Below the pieces are notes generated by a model. That model did not search any database. It was not told the origin of the DNA and saw nothing but the letters and a program-made list of their open reading frames with translations. Positions 6,417-13,455 of a DNA stretch of 20,130 nucleotides are shown here, piece by piece. The stretch spans positions 1 to 20,130 of the forward strand of contig CALHID010000265.1 in assembly GCA_938030835.1 (NCBI GenBank). Direction: 5' to 3'. Positions within the stretch are counted from its first letter, which is position 1; the number at the start of each line of letters is the position of its first letter. The position numbers and the translations under genes were made by a program. The DNA comes from an uncultured Actinomyces sp. (lineage in GTDB: Bacteria; Actinomycetota; Actinomycetes; Actinomycetales; Actinomycetaceae).

Positions 6417-7634
6417 ATGTCGAATGCTCCGCGCGACCGCCGTGGAAAACGCTATTGGGGCGATGATGATTCCCAGACGAATATTTTGCACATTGACATG
6501 GATTCCTTCTTCGCGCAGGTGGAGATTCGTGAAGATCCATCATTGGTAGGGAAAGCTGTGATTGTTGGTGGGAGCAGCAATCGTGGTGTCGTGACCTCTG
6601 CGACCTACGAGGCTCGTGCTTTGGGAGTGCGTGCAGGAATGCCAACCGCGCGAGCGCGTGCTCTGTGCCCCACTGCCGTATTCGTTCCCGGGCATTTTGA
6701 GCTCTACCGTGAGTATTCGAAGCGTGTGATGTCAGTTATTGGTCGCTTCAGTCCGCTCGTTGAGCAGGTCAGTGTTGACGAGGCCTTTGTTGACGTTCGC
6801 GGTTCGCGGCTGCGTTTCGGCAAGCCCATGCATATTGCCGCCGAGATTCGCCGCCAAATTCGAGAAGAAATCGGCCTTCCTGCTTCCGTTGGGATTGCGT
6901 CGACAAAATCGGTGGCAAAAATTGCTTCCTCGAATGCGAAGCCGGATGGTGTGCTTTTAGTTCCTGCCCAGTCCACGATTGAGTTCCTTCATGGCCTTCC
7001 TGTCGGGGCGCTGTGGGGTGTCGGTGCTAAGAGCGCGCAGGTGCTTGAGCGTGAAGGGATCGAAACAATCGGGCAATTGGCTGAGCACCCCTTGCCTCGG
7101 CTATCAAGACTGCTCGGTGCTGCTGCGGCTCACAGTCTTCATGATTTGGCATGGGGGATTGATCCGAGGCCGGTGACTGTCTCGCGTGAAGAAAAATCGG
7201 TGGGGATGGAGCGTACTTTCGAAACCGATATTCGCGATAGAGCACTTCTCGATCAGTTCATTACGAAGGCCTCTCACGAATGTGCGAGGAGGTTGCGTGC
7301 GGGAAATTGGCTCTGTAAGCAGGTTGCAATCAAAATGCGCGGGGCAGATTTTTCGACCATTACACGTCAGCAACGTCTGAGAGTTCCCACAGATCTAGGT
7401 CGAGAAATCGCTGTGGCTGCTCACCAACTGTTTGAACGGGAAACTCTTCCAAGTGGGGGAGTGAGACTATTTGGCGTTCGCGCTGAGGGCTTAATTGCGC
7501 GAGATGAGGGATTCGAAGTTGCCCTTGATCAGGATGAACGCCCTCAAGCGGCCGAGCGCGCTATGGATAAAATCCGGGGGAAATATGGTGCAGGCGCGAT
7601 ATCGCTTGCATCACTGCTTGAAGAAAACAAGTAG
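6417..7634 (+). CDS. dinB: DNA polymerase IV (Y-family translesion polymerase)
   Basis: DinB is an error-prone Y-family polymerase that bypasses damaged template bases. The 405-aa product has the palm motif HIDMDSFF (25-32; Asp27 is the first metal ligand, Phe32 the steric gate), SATYEARALGVRAGMP (61-76) and SVDEAF (119-124; catalytic Asp121/Glu122), then thumb helix-hairpin-helix motifs near LWGVG and a little-finger domain from about 260 (SVGMERTF) to about 370 (GGVRLFGVRAEGL). A C-terminal extension of about 35 residues, ending GAISLASLLEENK, follows the little finger. The ATG at 6417 has GGAAGGAGG immediately upstream. All catalytic residues are present. No LexA box was found before it, so SOS control is not evident. 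It is followed after 9 nt by the DUF3040 gene, probably in one transcript. Confidence 0.95.
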   Translation: MSNAPRDRRGKRYWGDDDSQTNILHIDMDSFFAQVEIREDPSLVGKAVIVGGSSNRGVVTSATYEARALGVRAGMPTARARALCPTAVFVPGHFELYREYSKRVMSVIGRFSPLVEQVSVDEAFVDVRGSRLRFGKPMHIAAEIRRQIREEIGLPASVGIASTKSVAKIASSNAKPDGVLLVPAQSTIEFLHGLPVGALWGVGAKSAQVLEREGIETIGQLAEHPLPRLSRLLGAAAAHSLHDLAWGIDPRPVTVSREEKSVGMERTFETDIRDRALLDQFITKASHECARRLRAGNWLCKQVAIKMRGADFSTITRQQRLRVPTDLGREIAVAAHQLFERETLPSGGVRLFGVRAEGLIARDEGFEVALDQDERPQAAERAMDKIRGKYGAGAISLASLLEENK

Positions 7635-7643
7635 GATGGGGCT

Positions 7644-8015
7644 ATGGCACTTTCGGATTATGAGAAGCAAGTTCTCGAAGAGATGGAGGCGCAGTTTGGT
7701 TCCCAGCCTGCCTCCTTCAATGATCATTCACGTCCGAATGCCAATGCGGAGCAGCAGCCTGCTCGTTTGTCGCCGCGTAAAGTCGCTGCTGGCGCACTGA
7801 TGATCGTTGCTGGTCTTCTGGTCTTGATTGCCGCTGTGTCTCTTGGCTATTCGGTGATCTCTCTGATCGTTGGAGTAGCCGGCTTCCTCTTGATGGTCGG
7901 TGGCGCTTGGTATGCGCTCACTGCGAAGGGAAGTTCCTCGAGTTCGGGCCAAAAACGTAGCTCCTTTATGGAACGTCAACAAGAACAGTGGGATCGGCGT
8001 TCGGACGATCGCTAA
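7644..8015 (+). CDS. DUF3040-family small membrane protein
   Basis: The 123-aa product begins MALSDYEKQVLEEMEAQF, the typical start of the actinobacterial DUF3040 family, whose members often lie just before mraZ. Two adjacent hydrophobic helices (about residues 46-65 and 68-92, VISLIVGVAGFLLMVGGAWYAL) suggest a hairpin in the membrane with both ends in the cytoplasm. The tail is Ser-rich then charged (SFMERQQEQWDRRSDDR). AGGATGGGG precedes the ATG and the gene follows dinB after 9 nt. A strong terminator follows directly, so it is separated from the mraZ operon despite being its neighbour. Function is unknown. Confidence 0.88.
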   Translation: MALSDYEKQVLEEMEAQFGSQPASFNDHSRPNANAEQQPARLSPRKVAAGALMIVAGLLVLIAAVSLGYSVISLIVGVAGFLLMVGGAWYALTAKGSSSSSGQKRSSFMERQQEQWDRRSDDR

Positions 8016-8029
8016 TTCTTAATGCTTCG

Positions 8030-8062
8030 ATTCCTGGTGACATCGTCACCGGGAATTTTTTT
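8030..8062 (+). terminator. Strong intrinsic terminator after the DUF3040 gene
   Basis: A stem pairs 8030-8041 with 8045-8056 (12 bp, including one G-T wobble) around a 3-nt loop; the core is GGTGAC/GTCACC. It is followed by seven T residues at 8056-8062. This ends the dinB-DUF3040 transcript before the mraZ promoter region. Confidence 0.9.
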
Positions 8063-8105
8063 ATCCCTCCCGAAGGCGCGGGGTAAACCTTCATTCCTGC
8101 TTTCC

Positions 8106-8149
8106 AATGAGTCTCCACTTTCCACCAACGTCGCTCGTGGAGATTCATT
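8106..8149. repeat. 13-bp inverted repeat (18-nt loop) upstream of mraZ
   Basis: The arms AATGAGTCTCCAC (8106-8118) and GTGGAGATTCATT (8137-8149) are complementary at 12 of 13 positions, and the mismatch becomes G-U in RNA. Each arm contains one GTGGAG motif, in opposite orientation. On the plus strand the right arm runs into TTTTC. It lies outside any gene, between the terminator and the mraZ promoter region. It may be an operator, or a hairpin in a longer leader transcript. Confidence 0.55.
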
Positions 8150-8162
8150 TTCTGCAGAAAAT
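8147..8162. repeat. 16-bp perfect palindrome in the mraZ upstream region
   Basis: ATTTTCTGCAGAAAAT is perfectly self-complementary over 16 bp and overlaps the last three bases of the 13-bp inverted repeat. It resembles a dimeric-regulator operator. No known regulator is assigned. Confidence 0.5.
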
Positions 8163-8203
8163 CGCTAGTTCTGAAATTTCTGACGAGAAACGCTGAAAAT
8201 TTC

Positions 8204-8219
8204 CCCCACTTTCCTCCAC
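8204..8219 (-). promoter_or_regulatory. Candidate MraZ-box pair, minus orientation
   Basis: Read on the minus strand this is GTGGAG-GAAA-GTGGGG: two hexamers 10 bp apart. MraZ is known to bind tandem TGG-containing repeats at about 10-bp spacing upstream of its own gene. This pair mirrors the plus-oriented pair at 8302-8317 and lies upstream of the possible -10. Confidence 0.5.
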
Positions 8220-8266
8220 CTCAATTTTTCATTGGTATTAAGCGGATTTGTCGCTAAATAAGCATG

Positions 8267-8272
8267 TAGTAT
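8267..8272 (+). promoter_or_regulatory. Possible -10 of the mraZ operon promoter
   Basis: TAGTAT lies in the AT-rich stretch before mraZ, between the two GTGGRG pairs. No convincing -35 is found at 16-18 bp. An alternative is TTGGTA (8232-8237) with TAAATA (8255-8260), 17 bp apart. The dcw promoter is expected in this interval but its exact place is uncertain. Confidence 0.3.
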
Positions 8273-8301
8273 GTCTCGAAATTGCACCAAATTGGTAAAT
8301 C

Positions 8302-8317
8302 GTGGAGTAAAGTGGGG
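8302..8317 (+). promoter_or_regulatory. Candidate MraZ-box pair, plus orientation
   Basis: GTGGAG-TAAA-GTGGGG has two hexamers 10 bp apart and starts 47 bp before the mraZ ATG at 8349. Its position downstream of the possible -10 suits autorepression by MraZ. An 11-bp palindrome, ACCAAATTGGT (8286-8296), lies just upstream. Confidence 0.65.
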
Positions 8318-8348
8318 GAAGATGTCACATAGGGGAAGGTGGTGAATG

Positions 8349-8780
8349 ATGTTCCTTGGTACCTACGAGCCAAAGCTCGACGACAAGGGGCGCGTGATCC
8401 TCCCTGCCCGATTCCGAGAGGATATGGAAGGTGGGGTTGTCCTCACTCGAGGGCAAGAACACTGCATCTACGCCTTTCCTGCCCAAGAGTTTGAGCAGAT
8501 GACAGTCGAGCTTCGCCGGGCTCCACTGTCCTCCAAACAGGCACGCGACTATATCCGCGTGTTGCTCTCGGGTGCGTATAAGGAGGTTCCGGACAAACAG
8601 GGAAGAATTACCCTTCCTCCGGATCTTCGTAAATACGCGGGTCTTGATCGTGAACTCACCGTCATTGGTGCGGGTTCACGCGCTGAGATCTGGAATTCAC
8701 AGGCATGGAATGACTACCTATCCGTCCAGGAAGACGTCTTCTCGCAAACAGAAAACGAAATTATCCCAGGAATGTTCTAG
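8349..8780 (+). CDS. mraZ: MraZ, transcriptional regulator of the dcw cluster
   Basis: MraZ is a ring-forming DNA-binding protein that controls its own operon. The 143-aa product begins MFLGTYEPKLDDKGRVILPA and holds two SpoVT/AbrB-like halves (about residues 5-50 and 78-122; the second has DKQGRITLPPDLRKYA). I chose the second ATG of an ATGATG pair (8346/8349) because the family starts at MFLGT; the first is also possible and adds one Met. GGGGAAGG at 8332-8339 serves as ribosome site. It is the first gene of the dcw run, 108 nt ahead of rsmH. GTGGRG pairs upstream are the likely autoregulatory sites. Confidence 0.96.
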   Translation: MFLGTYEPKLDDKGRVILPARFREDMEGGVVLTRGQEHCIYAFPAQEFEQMTVELRRAPLSSKQARDYIRVLLSGAYKEVPDKQGRITLPPDLRKYAGLDRELTVIGAGSRAEIWNSQAWNDYLSVQEDVFSQTENEIIPGMF

Positions 8781-8888
8781 TCCGCCCTTCCAGGTCTCCT
8801 CCCGTTGTTCTGACGTCACTTCCCCGATGGCAGAGCACGGTGGGGGACCTGGATGGACGGGCACCCATCACACAGAAGGAGGGCAGAC

Positions 8889-9866
8889 GTGTCTGTCGAC
8901 CGCGATCCCGCGCAGCTGCATGTTCCTGTTCTCCTCAATGAGTGCTTGGACATGCTGGCTCCTGCAATTGATGCTCCCGGCGCTGTTCTCATCGATGCGA
9001 CTCTTGGAATGGGTGGACACACTGAAGCGGCACTGACACGTTTCCCCGAGCTCACCGTTTTCGGTATCGATCGAGATCCTTCGGCGATCGCCCTCGCATC
9101 GAAGCGCCTTGAAGCTTTTGGCCCGCGTTTCCGCGCCTTCCACACCACTTACGACAAGATGGATGAGGTTGCTGCGCAAGCCCCCTCTGGAATGGTCGAT
9201 GGCATCCTCATGGATCTGGGTGTCTCTTCCCTCCAGCTGGACCAAGAAGACCGAGGCTTCTCTTACTCGCATGATGCCCCGCTTGATATGCGAATGAACC
9301 CCCAGGCGGGCATCAGTGCAGCGCAACTTTTGGCCTCGGCCTCGAAAGAGGAAATTACGCGGATTCTTCGCGTTTACGGGGAAGAAAAGTTCGCCTCGAA
9401 GATCGCTGGACGTATCGTCGCCACCCGAGAGAGCGAGCCTCTGACGCGCACTTCCCAGCTAGCTCAAATCGTTCGCGATTGTATTCCCGCACCGGCACGC
9501 CGTACGGGAGGGAACCCCGCAAAGCGCACCTTCCAAGCGCTACGTATTGCGGTCAACGACGAACTGACCATTCTCGAGGCCGCGCTTCCTGCCGCTCTTG
9601 CGCACCTGCGCGTTGGCGGTCGAATTGTCATCGAGTCATACCAGTCCCTTGAAGATCGTCTGGTGAAGGACATCTTCCGTCGCGGTGCCACGGATCAGGC
9701 CCCCGCTGGTGTGCCCATGATCCCCGAAGAACTTCAAGCTCGCTTGCGTCTACTGACACGTGGCGCACAGCTGGCTGATGACACAGAAAAATCCCATAAT
9801 CCGCGCTCCGCTTCCGTGCGGCTGCGCGGCGCACAGATGATACGCCCCTGGAAGGAACGGCCATGA
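8889..9866 (+). CDS. rsmH: RsmH, 16S rRNA (cytosine1402-N4)-methyltransferase
   Basis: RsmH (MraW) methylates N4 of C1402 in the 30S P site using S-adenosylmethionine. From the GTG at 8889 the product is 325 aa. It shows LIDATLGMGGH (34-44), GIDRD (59-63), GILMDLGVSSLQLD (105-118), RGFSY (122-126), PLDMRM (131-136), and later PAKRTFQALRIAVNDEL, all hallmarks of the family. The GTG is preferred because AAGGAGGG (8876-8883) lies five bases before it; an in-frame ATG at 8853 lacks such a site and would add a non-conserved basic peptide. Its stop overlaps the ftsL start in ATGA. Confidence 0.96.
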   Translation: MSVDRDPAQLHVPVLLNECLDMLAPAIDAPGAVLIDATLGMGGHTEAALTRFPELTVFGIDRDPSAIALASKRLEAFGPRFRAFHTTYDKMDEVAAQAPSGMVDGILMDLGVSSLQLDQEDRGFSYSHDAPLDMRMNPQAGISAAQLLASASKEEITRILRVYGEEKFASKIAGRIVATRESEPLTRTSQLAQIVRDCIPAPARRTGGNPAKRTFQALRIAVNDELTILEAALPAALAHLRVGGRIVIESYQSLEDRLVKDIFRRGATDQAPAGVPMIPEELQARLRLLTRGAQLADDTEKSHNPRSASVRLRGAQMIRPWKERP

Positions 9867-10258
9867 GCGGAGCCACCGCGCGCGCACGCGCGACCTCTCG
9901 TCCGGCATACGTACGTGAAGATGTACGCCCACTGCTCACAGTGGTGAAGGCTAACCAGCCTCGCCGCTCGGTCATCCCTATGACCTTTGTTGCTCTGGTA
10001 ATGATTGCTATCGCCATTGTTGTGCCGATGCTGATCAACACGCACATGGCCCAGACCTCCTACCAGATTCGCGAATACCAGATCCAGCTCAATGAGTTGG
10101 AGGCGCAATCGTGGACCCTGCAGACGCAGCTTCAGGAGAAGGCTTCTCCCGTCGAGCTTGAGAAGGCAGCGAAGGCTCAGGGAATGGTGCACGCTGGAAA
10201 GCTGGGAACAATCCGTTTGGCCGATGGCCAAGTTGAGGGTGGTGTAGCCGCGCGATGA
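9863..10258 (+). CDS. ftsL: FtsL-like septum formation protein
   Basis: The 131-aa bitopic protein has a basic cytoplasmic N-terminus (1-37), one transmembrane helix (about 39-59, PMTFVALVMIAIAIVVPMLI) and a periplasmic-side coiled coil (about 66-93, QIREYQIQLNELEAQSWTLQ), followed by SPVELEKAAKAQGMV. FtsL sequences are poorly conserved, so the call rests on this topology and on the position between rsmH and ftsI. In the divisome FtsL pairs with the DivIC/FtsB homologue and activates FtsWI. ATGA overlaps join it to rsmH and to ftsI. Confidence 0.85.
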   Translation: MSGATARARATSRPAYVREDVRPLLTVVKANQPRRSVIPMTFVALVMIAIAIVVPMLINTHMAQTSYQIREYQIQLNELEAQSWTLQTQLQEKASPVELEKAAKAQGMVHAGKLGTIRLADGQVEGGVAAR

Positions 10259-12018
10259 GCAGGTTGCAACGCATTTTCAAGGCGCCTGACACTTCGCCTC
10301 ATCGCGCGAATTGGATGTCCGGGCTTCTGTTCTTGGGATTTGCGTTCTGCGTCATCCAGCTCATCGTTATTCAGGTATTCCAAAGCTCGACCCTTGCCTC
10401 CGAGGGGGAACGAGTACGTACAGCCGTCAGTGAGATTGGCGCAAAACGTGGAGAAATTCTTGACGTTAACGGTGTTGTTCTGGCCGATTCGGTTCAGGCC
10501 TACCACATTGCGGTAAATCAGAAGGCAATTACGACCTACGAGCATAAAGATGACAACGGCAATGTTGTCGGCCGTGGTCCTGCCGAGGCCGCAAAACAGC
10601 TCTCGCCTCTCCTTCGTATCAGCCAAGCGGAACTGGGCGGCATGATGCTTGGGGATTCGACCTACGTCTATCTGAAAAAGAATGTCGATGCGGTCACCTA
10701 TCGTGAAATCCGCAAGCTCGACATCACCGGTATTGAATGGGAAGCGGTCTTTGATCGAACCTATCCCAATGGCAATACAGCCGGCCCGATCGTGGGCGCC
10801 GTCAATGCCGAAGGAGACGGTGTCTCTGGCTTGGAGGCCTATTTCAATAATTTCTTGCAGGGAACCTCCGGAGAAGAGGCCTACGAAATCTCTCCCAATG
10901 GCGCGGTGATGCCCGGTGGAAAGAAGGTCACAAAGGAGCCTCAAGACGGAGGATCGGTCCGTACGACCCTCCATGCAGATCTTCAACACTTGGTTCAAGA
11001 TGCTTTGGATGCTCGTGTTCGTAAGCACAATGCGGACTGGGGCGTCGTCGTGATTTCCGATGTCTCGACTGGTCGAATCTTGGTACTTGCAGACTCTGGG
11101 TCGACGATGCCAAACCCCTCAAAGCCTCAATCTGTAATGGGAGTCCAAGCGCCCTACGAACCCGGCTCGGTCGGTAAGGTTCTCACGATGGCCTCGGCCT
11201 TGGAAAAGGGGACGACCACTCCGACGACCGCCTACTCAGTTCCCTACAGCATTAGCCCTGCAGACGCGGGAGGCCCAATTTCGGATTACCACGAACACGG
11301 GACCGAAATGATGACGACCACGGGAATCCTCACCCAGTCATCGAACGTTGGAACCATTGAAGTGGGCGAGCAAGTGGGGGACCGCGATCGCTACGACTTC
11401 ATGACGAAGATGGGTCTGAACCAGGTCACTGGAATCGAATTGGCCGGTGAGTCCCAGGGCATCATGCGCGATTTTGATGCCATTCGAGGGCGTGACCGCT
11501 ACACCATGATGTTCGGACAGTCCTACGCGATTACGGCTATCCAGCAGAATCAGTTCATTCAAGCGATCGGAAACCGCGGGGTCATGATTGCACCGCGAAT
11601 TATCGATTCGACAACTGATTCAAAGGGGCGGACCGAGAAGACTGTCTCGCCGCAACCTAAGCAAGTCATGTCCGCGGATCGTTCAAAAGAACTCATTACC
11701 ATGATGGAATCCGTTGTCATGGATAAGCAAGGTACCGGTCAGCTCGCAAAGGTTGAAGGCTACCGCGTGGCAGTCAAGACAGGTACTGCTGATATTAAAG
11801 TCAATGGTGCGGATGCGGTCGTTTCGAACACTGCTGGTCTGGTCCCCGCAGAATCTCCGCGCTTGGCTATTTCGGTTGTCCTTTACAACCCGCGTGTTGC
11901 TGGTTTGTCCTCTGATGCTGCTGCACCGCTGTGGAGTGAAGTCACGACCGAGGCCGTTCGCAACCTGGGGATCCCCGCGTCTACAGAAAGTGCCCAGCTG
12001 TATCCCACGACACCCTAG
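10255..12018 (+). CDS. ftsI: FtsI (PBP3-type), septal peptidoglycan transpeptidase
   Basis: This class B penicillin-binding protein cross-links septal peptidoglycan as partner of FtsW. The 587-aa product has a short cytoplasmic segment, one transmembrane anchor (about 22-43), a pedestal/dimerisation domain (about 60-230, with KRGEILDVNGVVLA and FDRTYPNG) and a transpeptidase domain. The acyl-serine motif is SVGK (Ser305, Lys308), the second motif SSN (362-364) and the third KTGTA (508-512), so it should be active. There are no PASTA repeats, as usual for actinobacterial FtsI. It overlaps ftsL by ATGA. The next gene starts 42 nt later rather than overlapping, and murE, expected here, is missing. 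Confidence 0.96.
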   Translation: MSRLQRIFKAPDTSPHRANWMSGLLFLGFAFCVIQLIVIQVFQSSTLASEGERVRTAVSEIGAKRGEILDVNGVVLADSVQAYHIAVNQKAITTYEHKDDNGNVVGRGPAEAAKQLSPLLRISQAELGGMMLGDSTYVYLKKNVDAVTYREIRKLDITGIEWEAVFDRTYPNGNTAGPIVGAVNAEGDGVSGLEAYFNNFLQGTSGEEAYEISPNGAVMPGGKKVTKEPQDGGSVRTTLHADLQHLVQDALDARVRKHNADWGVVVISDVSTGRILVLADSGSTMPNPSKPQSVMGVQAPYEPGSVGKVLTMASALEKGTTTPTTAYSVPYSISPADAGGPISDYHEHGTEMMTTTGILTQSSNVGTIEVGEQVGDRDRYDFMTKMGLNQVTGIELAGESQGIMRDFDAIRGRDRYTMMFGQSYAITAIQQNQFIQAIGNRGVMIAPRIIDSTTDSKGRTEKTVSPQPKQVMSADRSKELITMMESVVMDKQGTGQLAKVEGYRVAVKTGTADIKVNGADAVVSNTAGLVPAESPRLAISVVLYNPRVAGLSSDAAAPLWSEVTTEAVRNLGIPASTESAQLYPTTP

Positions 12019-12060
12019 TAGGCTAGTGTCCAGACCGTTGGGTAGACCCTAAGGAGAAGA
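12019..12060 (+). other. 42-nt ftsI-murF junction lacking murE
   Basis: This is the only non-overlapping gene junction from rsmH to ftsQ. It contains GGGTAGACCC (12040-12049), a small interrupted palindrome, and the murF ribosome site AAGGAGA (12051-12057). No remnant of a murE reading frame is recognisable. Confidence 0.6.
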
Positions 12061-13455
12061 ATGCATAGGTCCAGTCGCTGGATCGCTCAGGCATTGGGCG
12101 CACAGCTCCACGGAAACGACGTCGAGGTCACCGGGACAGTTGAAACGGATTCACGAGAAATTCGTCAAGGCTCTCTCTTTGTGGCTCGGCGTGGGGAAAA
12201 TAGCGATGGCCACAACTATCTGGACGCAGCTGAGCGTAATGGCGCGGTGGCGGCGATTGTTGAACACCTGTCTGATTCGCCTTTGACGCAGATCATTGTC
12301 GAGGATTCGACCATCGCGCTGGGTGAATTGGCTCGAGCCTACCTTTCAGATTTGCGTTCACACCGGAAGCTGGATGTGATTGCAATGACCGGTTCGGTCG
12401 GAAAAACAACGACCAAAGACCTTCTTGCAGCGATCATGAGCGCCGATGCTCCGACAGTTGCTCCTCAGCTGTCTTTTAATAATGAGGTCGGGCTTCCTTT
12501 GACGGTTCTGCGGGCTGATGAATCGACGCGCCACCTTGTTCTGGAAATGGGAGCCTCTGGACCTGGACATATTGCATATCTGACGCGGATTGCCCCACCT
12601 GACGCCGGAATTGAACTGATGGTCGGGCATGCACACCTTGGGGGCTTCGGCTCCGTTGAAGGCGTACGCGATGCCAAGGCCGAGCTGATTCAGGGGCTTG
12701 TATCATCGGGAATCTCGATCTTGAATTTCGACGATCCGCACGTCATGGAGATGGCGGTTCACGCACCCGGGCGAGTGGTCACCTTCTCGGCCTCGGGAAA
12801 TAGCCAGGCCGATGGTAGCGCCCACGCGATTTCCTTGGATGAGCAGGGGAAGGCTTCTTTCGAACTCCACCTCGATGGGCGAGTGATCCCTGTACACCTA
12901 GGACTTGTTGGTATTCACCATGTCGCCAATGCACTTGCTGCGATTACCGGAGCGTGGACGCTGGGAATTGATCTCGATCAGGCCTGCGCCGCTGTCGAGG
13001 GCCGCAGGCCAGCCAGCCCACATCGAATGAGTATCCATGAACTGACCCTCAAGGGTAAGAAAGTGACTCTCATCGATGATTCCTACAATGCGAACCTTGA
13101 TTCTTTCCGCGCGGGGTGCAAAGCCGCTGGAGATTTGGCGGCCAGCCGGCAGCTGGTCGTTGTCGCCGGAGGAATGCTTGAACTTGGTGAAGCCTCACAA
13201 AGTACCCATGAACAGGTTGCGCGCTTCTTCGATCAAGCGGGTGCTGATTGTGTTCTTGCGCTGGGGGAGGACTCGCAGTACTACTTCAGTGCGCGAGGCG
13301 AGGACCACACTCACCGTCACCTGCGGAATGTTGACGAGGTACTTAGTGCATTAGACGGCATACTGGAAGATAATTCTGTTGTGTTCATCAAGGGCTCGAA
13401 TGGCTCCGGTGTCTGGAAAGTCGCCGATCACCTAGTGGAGGAGGGCACTTTATGA
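12061..13455 (+). CDS. murF: MurF, UDP-MurNAc-tripeptide--D-Ala-D-Ala ligase
   Basis: MurF adds D-Ala-D-Ala to the UDP-MurNAc-tripeptide in the cytoplasm. The 464-aa Mur ligase has an N-terminal UDP-binding domain (TDSREIRQGSLFVA, 29-43), the ATP loop GSVGKTTTKD (111-120), SFNNEVGLPLTVL (138-150), LEMGAS (161-166), GHAHLGGFGS (189-198) and the C-terminal DDSYNANLDS (339-348), where the family usually has NANPDS. I call MurF rather than MurE because of FNNEVG, the KTTTKD form of the P-loop and DDSYNA; the MurE substrate-specificity motif is absent. The ATG at 12061 has AAGGAGA upstream. The stop overlaps mraY by ATGA. Confidence 0.95.
   Translation: MHRSSRWIAQALGAQLHGNDVEVTGTVETDSREIRQGSLFVARRGENSDGHNYLDAAERNGAVAAIVEHLSDSPLTQIIVEDSTIALGELARAYLSDLRSHRKLDVIAMTGSVGKTTTKDLLAAIMSADAPTVAPQLSFNNEVGLPLTVLRADESTRHLVLEMGASGPGHIAYLTRIAPPDAGIELMVGHAHLGGFGSVEGVRDAKAELIQGLVSSGISILNFDDPHVMEMAVHAPGRVVTFSASGNSQADGSAHAISLDEQGKASFELHLDGRVIPVHLGLVGIHHVANALAAITGAWTLGIDLDQACAAVEGRRPASPHRMSIHELTLKGKKVTLIDDSYNANLDSFRAGCKAAGDLAASRQLVVVAGGMLELGEASQSTHEQVARFFDQAGADCVLALGEDSQYYFSARGEDHTHRHLRNVDEVLSALDGILEDNSVVFIKGSNGSGVWKVADHLVEEGTL

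Larger units (their letters stand above)
8063..8345 (+). promoter_or_regulatory. mraZ upstream regulatory region (gene-free)
   Basis: Between the terminator and mraZ lie 283 bp with no credible gene. It contains six GTGGRG hexamers, three on each strand (8113-8118 minus, 8137-8142 plus, 8204-8209 and 8214-8219 minus, 8302-8307 and 8312-8317 plus), a 13-bp inverted repeat, a 16-bp palindrome and the probable dcw promoter in the AT-rich part. It is the main control region for the downstream cluster. Confidence 0.6.

Noticed and set aside
6387..6491. N-terminal extension of the spermidine synthase-like protein into dinB
   Set aside because: The extra 35 residues would be encoded opposite the dinB start and ribosome site and look non-conserved.
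8840..8855. A GTGGGG motif in the mraZ-rsmH gap as a further MraZ box
   Set aside because: The partner 10 bp downstream (TGGATG) does not fit GTGGRG, so a single match is likely chance.
8853..8888. Upstream ATG start for rsmH
   Set aside because: No ribosome site before it, and the added 12 residues are not like the family N-terminus; GTG 8889 has AAGGAGGG at proper spacing.
8868..9326. Open frame of 152 codons on the minus strand over rsmH
   Set aside because: Opposes the SAM-binding motifs of rsmH and shows no plausible protein features.
10177..11028. Long open frame (283 codons) antisense to ftsL/ftsI
   Set aside because: It lies opposite the conserved ftsI coding sequence, has no recognisable motif and reads as a codon-usage shadow.
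12019..12060. A murE remnant between ftsI and murF
   Set aside because: Only 42 nt without a recognisable Mur ligase peptide in any frame.
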